This document shows positions 57,890 through 64,000 of a DNA stretch of 64,000 nucleotides, piece by piece. The first letter of the stretch is position 1. Each line of letters begins with the position of its first letter. The notes beneath the pieces are model-generated. The model saw only the letters and a program-made list of their open reading frames with translations, made no database searches and had not been told where the DNA came from. Source of the DNA: Bolinopsis microptera (lineage: Eukaryota > Ctenophora > Tentaculata > Lobata > Bolinopsidae); the NCBI RefSeq assembly GCF_026151205.1, contig NC_087078.1:12259118-12323117 (forward strand). Reading direction: 5' to 3'. The position numbers were made by a program, and so were the translations under genes.

Positions 57890-60627
57890 ATGGCTAGAAA
57901 AACGCGGACTATAGTGGGTGGGTTACTTTTGATCTTACTTGGTTACCTGCTGTTGCTTATTGTGCCATCCCCGGCCATACTTCATTACAACTTCTCAAGC
58001 ATTGATATTAAACGTGAGTTGTTGGATTGGTATTTGATTTAAGTTTTATTGAAAAATGTATTTATACATTATATAGTGCATTTTACGCAGATTTCTATAT
58101 ATTTTAAAAATCTGCTTAAAATATGCACTGTGAATTCAACTTATTCCAGATGAATAAGTCCACTGCTTTATGTCATTGTCATAGTGTTGCAACCTGCAGA
58201 AAATTGTCAATTAATTTGCTTATTATGAAAGCAATCTCGTAGCAGCAAATGAAATTGGTTCACGTGGATACGGCTCCTATTATTTCGCTCGCCCAAAAAC
58301 GTGAGTTTATACAACAAACACGATCAAAACAATTTTATATAAAACAGCTAACCTCAACCATAACCCTAACCATAACCACGGAGCTTACCGATACCTCAAT
58401 AGTCAATACTTTAACCACAATCCTAACCCAAGTACACGTTTTACCAGTCAGTCACGTGACCAAAACAGTTTTTTGCCCATGCCCCATAACTCTTCAGAGG
58501 AGTATTTTTATCCTACATCATGGGGGTGATTCAGAATCATGGGGGTGATTCAGAATGAGTGTAAAAAGATGACTATTATTATTATTATAAAACTGAAAAC
58601 AGGATCTTACCGACAAAAATGATTCTTAAAAATACCTTAATGCGATAAACTGTACCCTTGAAAAAGATTTTCCCAACATCTGTTGCATGCAGCTATATCT
58701 TTAATTTCGTTCAATTCATGAGAGCTGTCCATTTGCAGATTTCTACTACTTAAATCACTTCTTAAAACCGATAACAAGTTCATTCTAGGTCTCCCCAACC
58801 TTCCAATGAATAATAAAAGATAACTAGTAAGATTAAACGAGATAAATACATAAAGGATAGTAAAAGTATTATACCCGAGGAGGCTAAGTCCCGACCACAT
58901 TTTTTACATTGTACTAAGGTAATGATATTTTAACCAGTACTGGCACCACCCAACCGTATCCTTCAATAAGAGCTATGAATAATGGAAATCCGAAATGTGA
59001 ACTGTCAATTCGCGCTATTCTTATCGTTAATTCAGTGTCCCAAAAAAGACGTCCCAGTGAGAAACCCTCCTCATTTCCTCAATTTTCCTTTCATGGTACT
59101 CATGTCTTGGAATGTTTACCTAAAAGGGTTGGGAGATTTGTTTGTGACTTCTGAAAACTTAAGCAAACTATTTTGAGTCCTCATTTCAAAAATGCCAAAA
59201 ATTGTCCGAAATAGTCCTCAAATTATGGGCTCGTCCACCATTCGGAGCGCTGAGCCAAGAGGAAAAAATCTTTTGTCATGAATTTGATTGCATACTGTTA
59301 CTTTTTGTCTCACCTCACTCCCGAACACCTCAGTTAATGCCAAAAGTCCCAAGAGGTGCTCGCAAATGGTAACTTTCCCAGCAGGCCTGAAACCCAAAAA
59401 TGGACAATAAGCCGAATTTGCATAAATTATGCAATTTTTTATGCGAAAGTCGCTAGTCGCTGATTTTCTAGCTTTAATAGTCGCACATGTTCCTTGGTAA
59501 GTGTACTGACAGATCAATTAGGCCCATATAGTGTCTCATGCTCGACCATATAAACTCTCTTCTGATGGAATCAAATGCAGACTTCAAATCAATGAAGTTA
59601 ACATGTAATGGAATGTTAAGGCCAGAGGGGGGGGGGGGGTAAAATTAATTTTTCCAGTTTTCACATATTTGATCAGAGCTGCTGGAGACGAACAAGAAGA
59701 AAAAAACCCGACCGAAATCTGACCTTACGTTTTTGAGATATCGCGTTTAACTTAACTGTAAAAAGTTTAAAAACCTTAACTTGAAAAGACTGGCCACACC
59801 CAGAAGCTGAAACTTGGCACAGGTGTTCTTTGGGGTGTTACGCAAAAACGTTACGTTTTAGAATTTTGATTTTTGCCTTTGTTCTTGAAATATGAGGTTA
59901 ACTTTAGCCCAAATTCGAAAAAATTCGAAAAAATTTCTGGCCTTAAACTCAATACAGTTATGAATAATGGTTCGGATTGAATAAATTTGATCAATACAAG
60001 AGCGGTTCCGTCTGAACCCACACTGATTCTCCCTAAGAAGACACTCCATTCCAACATCTAATCTCTTTAGAATAATCATTTCGAGAATCTTAGATGACGT
60101 TGCCCACAGAGCTTTATTCCCCTATTATTACTGCAGTATGAAGTGTCTCCCTTCTTTCCAATAACCACTATAACCCCTTTCAGCCAGTCATCAGGTATCA
60201 CCTCTTCTACTATAGAAATTAGAAATTGGAAATGAAAATTAGACAATTATATCAAAACTATAAACCTCACACTATTTTTACAGGGTTGTTAAGAAGAACT
60301 ACCGATCAAGAATACAAAGACATCGAGACATCAAAAATCAGAGATTACTGTATTGGAAAGCTTGGGGTCCCCTACAATTACTCAAGGCAAGTGCTTAATT
60401 TGTTTTTCCCGTGCAGATAAAAACATAAAAATTACCTTTACGTGCTATGTTAATCTAAACAACACTTGAACTTAATAAACAAAATAACCTGCACTTAATA
60501 AACTGTCATTTTCAGTGATTCTCACAACGACATGGTCGAGGACCATTATTATGCGAAACTAAACTACGTGGCACAGCATCTTTATATAAACGACGACTAC
60601 AAGTTCATCTACCTTTCAGTTCCAAAG
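57890..60627 (+). CDS. Probable carbohydrate sulfotransferase, first three exons (partial)
   Basis: Exons 57890-58013, 60284-60386 and 60516-60627 join in phase into 113 codons starting at ATG 57890. The N-terminus is a type II Golgi signal anchor: basic MARKTRT followed by VGGLLLILLGYLLLLIV. Exon 3 ends DDYKFIYLSVPK, which resembles the strand and V-P-K element of the 5'-phosphosulfate-binding motif in HNK-1/CHST8-14 type sulfotransferases (Sulfotransfer_2). Those enzymes transfer sulfate from PAPS to glycans in the Golgi lumen. The junction of exons 2 and 3 uses a GC donor (CAAG|GCAAGT). I could not find the following exon, so the catalytic remainder lies beyond the LINE or outside the window, or the gene is broken. 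Confidence 0.55.
58637..60231 (-). pseudogene. Decayed LINE reverse transcriptase in intron 1
   Basis: Reading the minus strand from about 60231: EEVIPDDWLKGVIVVIGKKG, then LLRENQCGFRRNRSCIDQIY, the fingers motif of LINE reverse transcriptases. Motif A (VNFIDLKSAFDSI) follows near 59600. Downstream the reading is broken by many frameshifts. Near 58800-58640 it gives a C-terminal segment with RNLQMDSSHELNEIKDIA typical of the same class of element. A 323-bp insertion splits it just before motif A. The clade is not determined, and it differs from the LINE at the right edge. Confidence 0.78.
59620..59942. mobile_element. 323-bp element in TTAA target, piggyBac-like MITE
   Basis: The element starts GGCCAGA followed by 13 G and ends TCTGGCC. 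TTAA is present on both sides (59616-59619 and 59943-59946). Removing the element together with one TTAA joins the surrounding LINE reading in frame (IEF-NIPLHVNFIDLKSAF across the scar), which fixes the boundaries exactly. TTAA duplication is the signature of piggyBac-superfamily insertion. It has no coding capacity, so it is non-autonomous. Confidence 0.8.
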
Positions 60628-62737
60628 GTAGAATCTCTCTTTTCTTCCTTATCATCCAACAGGCGCCAGTCGCTTGTTAGGCAAGCAAAATTTAATGGTT
60701 TAATTTAGCGAATTATGTTGAGTGGCTCAAAAGTCGAAGGGTTTAAATCTTTAAAATGCCAAATATCTACAGTTTTCAAAAATCGATCGTCAAAATGTGC
60801 AGCTAAGTTGCAATAATGATCTCGAGTGAAATCCAACAAATAAGTTAAAATCTGTTCGACTAATATAAGGACCAGGTTAAAACCTTTAAGAAGGTTAAAA
60901 CCTTCTTCCGTAGAAATCTTCCCATAGTCTTTAGTCACCCATATCCCTTGACTATTAGAGTATTAGTATAAGTTAATAAACGTAGTGGCGTTGAAACTTG
61001 AAAGTATTAAAACGCTATACTTTCAACACTATACTAGAACTATTTAACAAAGTATTTGAATGCAAATAATAAATATGGCATATTATTCAGCTCGGCAGAA
61101 GTAGAAGCAAGGGTTTTAAGTTTTAAGTTTTAACTTCAAGTGAATTTCATGTCTATTACTATATACAGTCTCTTGCCTTGCTCATTTACGATGCACTGAG
61201 CAATGCAAGAATCTAGCTATGCTTTGAATGTCGTTAAATAAAGGTTATATTTCAGTTTGAACAACAGAAATAATTCTTTAGTGAATGGTGAAAATGTAAA
61301 TTATCTCTGGAAAAGGAGACTCCGGTATTGTAATGTATCCAATAATGCAGCTATGACGTCACAAATTAGACTCCAAGAAAGCCATAACGATGGAATTAAA
61401 CGTAAGAAAGCTCATAATTTCAGGCTGATAAAACAACAAGATTGGTGGTTTACACTGAGTTTAACTTAAATTAGATGCTGGTTTAAATTGGACTCAGTAA
61501 TTTTCCAGCTTCTATCATTGTCCACTGTCCAAACATCAACATGTCAAACAACAAAGTTTAAGTTTAATACAGGGAGACAACTTATAGCCCCAATGAGGTT
61601 TAAAGTTAATTTTAAAATTGAGTTGTTATGTAACTACGCTGCTGAGTACTTGAGTATGTACTGACAGACAATTTTTTTGGAACAAATGTCACATCATGGT
61701 CAAATGTTATTATCCCTGATAAGCATTATAAGGCGTCAGCGAGCGGGCTGGTCATTTTTGCCTGGTTGAATAAATTTCGGCTGACTTATAGCTGGCTAAG
61801 CAGGATACAAAATTGCAAAACAGAATCATTAAGATGATGATTGGAATGCACATTATTTTAGGCCTTATTTTCGTCCAATAATATGCGATACGTAATATAA
61901 AATAGGGCCAACCTTAAGGCTGACGACTTAGTGAACGAACTGTTTTCGTGTTAGCGAGATTGCATAATAAACACTAACATATCAACGGTATTTCTTCAGA
62001 ATTCGAGGATTCAGGTCATTGGAGTGAAAAATTTGTCGGTTAAAAATCGTCTAAAAGATCTTACCAGATGGCTGAGCCAAATTAAAACCATCGGCTGATT
62101 TAGCTCACACTTCTACTGCAACACAGCTACACCCCTCATTCCTTTATCAAACAATCTTAAATGCAAATATCATGAAAATACAGAGTGGACGACACTGCAG
62201 GTTATCAGGACTTACATAAGTGTTTACACTGAACATCATAAACAATTGACTTCATATCAAAACCAAAACAACACAATGTCATTATAATACACCTACATGA
62301 CGTTAACATAATGTCATGATATAACTACTGTGTGAACATGCAGCGGGAGATTATAGCAAGAGCTACACTGTAGTTTTTAGCGTACTTTGTGAATATTTAT
62401 GAGGTACTGAAGTTATGAAGTAGAAGTCATGAACTCTGAATGCATAACTTAACTAGTTCTCGTGAGAGTCCTTTATAAAGCGCAAATTGAAACCCTCCGT
62501 TTAACCCTACGTTGGTACCTGAGATAACATTTCGAAGAAATATAGCCCACGCGTATCATCCGTCAAAAATAAAACATATTACTGATTATATTCATATACT
62601 GCGAGGGTCACGCGTAGTCACAAAAAAAGTATATAATTGTTCAAATTGATGACCAAGCAACATCACTGTCTTTAAATTCATGTTCACGATCACAATGGAC
62701 CTAAATAGTCAAAGATCGAGATTCGACTTTACTTCTG
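60628..62737. other. Stretch between sulfotransferase exon 3 and the LINE
   Basis: I searched for a phase-0 exon continuing the sulfotransferase after VPK and found none that fits the family. The open frame at 61257-61469 follows a plausible acceptor but is in the wrong phase and resembles nothing known. The rest is AT-rich sequence, probably intron. Confidence 0.4.
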
Positions 62738-64000
62738 TAGTACTACTACTATGTCGGAGCTAAGTCCGATCTACGCCAGAAAACCCCCTCCATATATCCC
62801 TGTCCCGCATCAGGGTTCGCAGTTCCTCTTTAGAGTTTGTCCCAACTTCCTTCAGTAACATAGACAAGTAGCTTTGTCTTGGTCGGCCTTGCTGTGCTCT
62901 ACCGTGCGTAGGTTCCCATAAGACTAAATCACTGGCAAGTAGCTCAGGATGTCGGATGCAGTGTCCCGCCATTTTTAATCCCCTGCTTCGTAACTTGTTT
63001 GACAGCCTTGGGAGGCTACCATACAAAGTTATATTGCTGACCTTGTCCTTCCATGAGATACCCAGCACCATACGCAACATCTTTGTGTATGTCCCGTCCA
63101 AACTTTTCTCTTGAGCCTTTGTCAGTGTCCAGGTTTCTGATCCGTAGAGCAGTACTGATTCACAAGCCGCTATGAACAATCTAATCTTTAGGCTCTTTGA
63201 GAGTTTGGATTTCCAGATATCCTTCAGTCTATGTAGGGCACCCCACGCTTTTCCCTTTCTAACCCTTATCTCCCTATCTGTGCTCTCAATCCAGGAGCCT
63301 AAGTAGATGAAATCATCTACATTTTCTATGGCTTCCCCGGATCGACTTTGTAGGTCGCTAGATCGATCCTCCATATTCAGTGTCATGACCTTGGTCTTGC
63401 CTTCGTTTATGTGTAGTCCCACGCTTGCTGCCGCCGATTCTACTCTGAGCAGGAACTCGTTAGCCTTGTCCATGTCCTCAGATATAAGTGCTATATCATC
63501 TGCAAAGTCCACATCGGTGATGATCTTGGGCCCCACTCTTCTGCTTTTTCTACGTTCGAGGGTGAGTCCAAGTCGCTCCGCATCATCGCCTATGGCTTGC
63601 CTCATACAGTAGTCGATGACTATTGCAAAGAGGTAAGGTGCTAAGGTATCACCCTGTAACACACCTGCAAGTATCTCGAACAATTCAGTTTCTCCGTCTG
63701 GAGTTAGGACTTTGGCCATTGTCTTCTCGTACATGAGCCGTATAAGCTGCACGATTTTGACTGGGATGCCGTAAGCTTCTAGAATCTTTAGCATTTTCCC
63801 ACGATGTACACTGTCGAAAGCCTTCTTAAAGTCTATAAATGTCAGAACAGCTGGCAGTTTCCGACTCTTGACACCCTCTATAAGACGTCTCAGTACCAAT
63901 ATCTGTTGAGTTGTTGACCTTCCTGGTCTGAATCCATTCTGGTTTCTACGCAGAATTGTCTCGATTTCTGGCTTCAACCGGTTTAGAACCATCTTGTTTA
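62738..64000 (-). mobile_element. LINE (non-LTR retrotransposon), 3' part
   Basis: The minus strand carries the C-terminal part of a reverse transcriptase ORF followed after its stop (62760) by a short 3' end with TAGTAGTAGTAC, a simple-repeat tail as seen in RTE-like and related LINEs. The element continues beyond the right window edge. Confidence 0.88.
62760..64000 (-). CDS. LINE reverse transcriptase, C-terminal 413 codons (open at edge)
   Basis: The frame is open through the window edge, so the Met at 63992 is not necessarily the start. Motifs in order: NQNGFRPGRSTTQQILVLR (fingers), FIDFKKAFDSVHR (motif A Asp), GVLQGDTLAPYLF (motif B), DVDFADDIAL (motif C, FADD catalytic pair), INEGKTKVM and FIYLGSWIES (motifs D-E). 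The thumb and C-terminal segment follow with LLYGSETWTLT, KMAGHCIRHPE and GRAQQGRPRQSY. No stop or frameshift interrupts it, so it is a recent and possibly active copy. The endonuclease part would lie beyond the edge. Clade assignment (RTE, Jockey/CR1 relatives) needs a phylogeny. Confidence 0.9.
   Translation of the reverse strand, partial: NKMVLNRLKPEIETILRRNQNGFRPGRSTTQQILVLRRLIEGVKSRKLPAVLTFIDFKKAFDSVHRGKMLKILEAYGIPVKIVQLIRLMYEKTMAKVLTPDGETELFEILAGVLQGDTLAPYLFAIVIDYCMRQAIGDDAERLGLTLERRKSRRVGPKIITDVDFADDIALISEDMDKANEFLLRVESAAASVGLHINEGKTKVMTLNMEDRSSDLQSRSGEAIENVDDFIYLGSWIESTDREIRVRKGKAWGALHRLKDIWKSKLSKSLKIRLFIAACESVLLYGSETWTLTKAQEKSLDGTYTKMLRMVLGISWKDKVSNITLYGSLPRLSNKLRSRGLKMAGHCIRHPELLASDLVLWEPTHGRAQQGRPRQSYLSMLLKEVGTNSKEELRTLMRDRDIWRGFSGVDRT

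Noticed and set aside
58355-58382. Telomere-like CCCTAA sequence
   Set aside because: Only one or two degenerate copies occur within a C/A-rich stretch, with no array.
61257-61469. Fourth exon of the sulfotransferase-like gene
   Set aside because: The phase does not fit exon 3 and the translation lacks the residues expected after the VPK motif.

Overview
The window is AT-rich animal nuclear DNA. The evidence is intron-rich genes with GT-AG junctions whose phases I could join, class A GPCRs, a natriuretic-peptide-receptor-type gene, a type II membrane sulfotransferase-like gene, and a mix of LINE, Penelope-like, Tc1/mariner, MITE and tRNA-derived SINE sequence. I favour an early-branching metazoan such as a cnidarian, but nothing here identifies the species.

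Layout. Positions 1-6337 hold no gene I recognise; an E-box/CCAAT cluster lies near the left edge and a ~585-bp (CCCT)n tract lies at 5381-5965. A 12-exon opsin-like GPCR (GPCR1) occupies 6338-9956 (+). An accessory stretch follows, with a foldback MITE flanked by an 8-bp duplication (11091-11209) and a 2.58-kb Tc1/mariner-type element (13954-16537). That element's transposase is dead and is split by a ~0.9-kb insertion. Positions 17703-36848 (-) carry a 22-exon receptor of guanylyl-cyclase architecture: signal peptide, ANF-type ligand-binding domain, one transmembrane helix, kinase-homology domain, dimerisation helix and cyclase domain. All exon phases agree, giving about 993 residues, but the metal-binding and catalytic positions of the cyclase domain are replaced. 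I read it as an intact pseudocyclase receptor. Its 6.9-kb intron 16 contains a second, nearly intronless GPCR (GPCR2, 27156-28538, + strand), a GIY-YIG retroelement fragment, a MITE and a perfect 138-bp palindrome.

Positions 36849-57889 show no convincing gene; they contain a SINE, palindromes and two weak coding-like segments. The first three exons of a probable carbohydrate sulfotransferase lie at 57890-60627 (+). Its first intron holds a decayed LINE, itself interrupted by a 323-bp TTAA-flanked element. The right edge carries the 3' part of an intact-looking LINE reverse transcriptase (62738-64000, -).

Function. GPCR1 and GPCR2 are diverged paralogues. Both lack the retinal-binding lysine and the TM6 toggle tryptophan, so they are probably orphan receptors rather than photopigments. 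With the catalytically degenerate cyclase receptor they form a cluster of three interlocked membrane receptors. Whether they act together is inference only.
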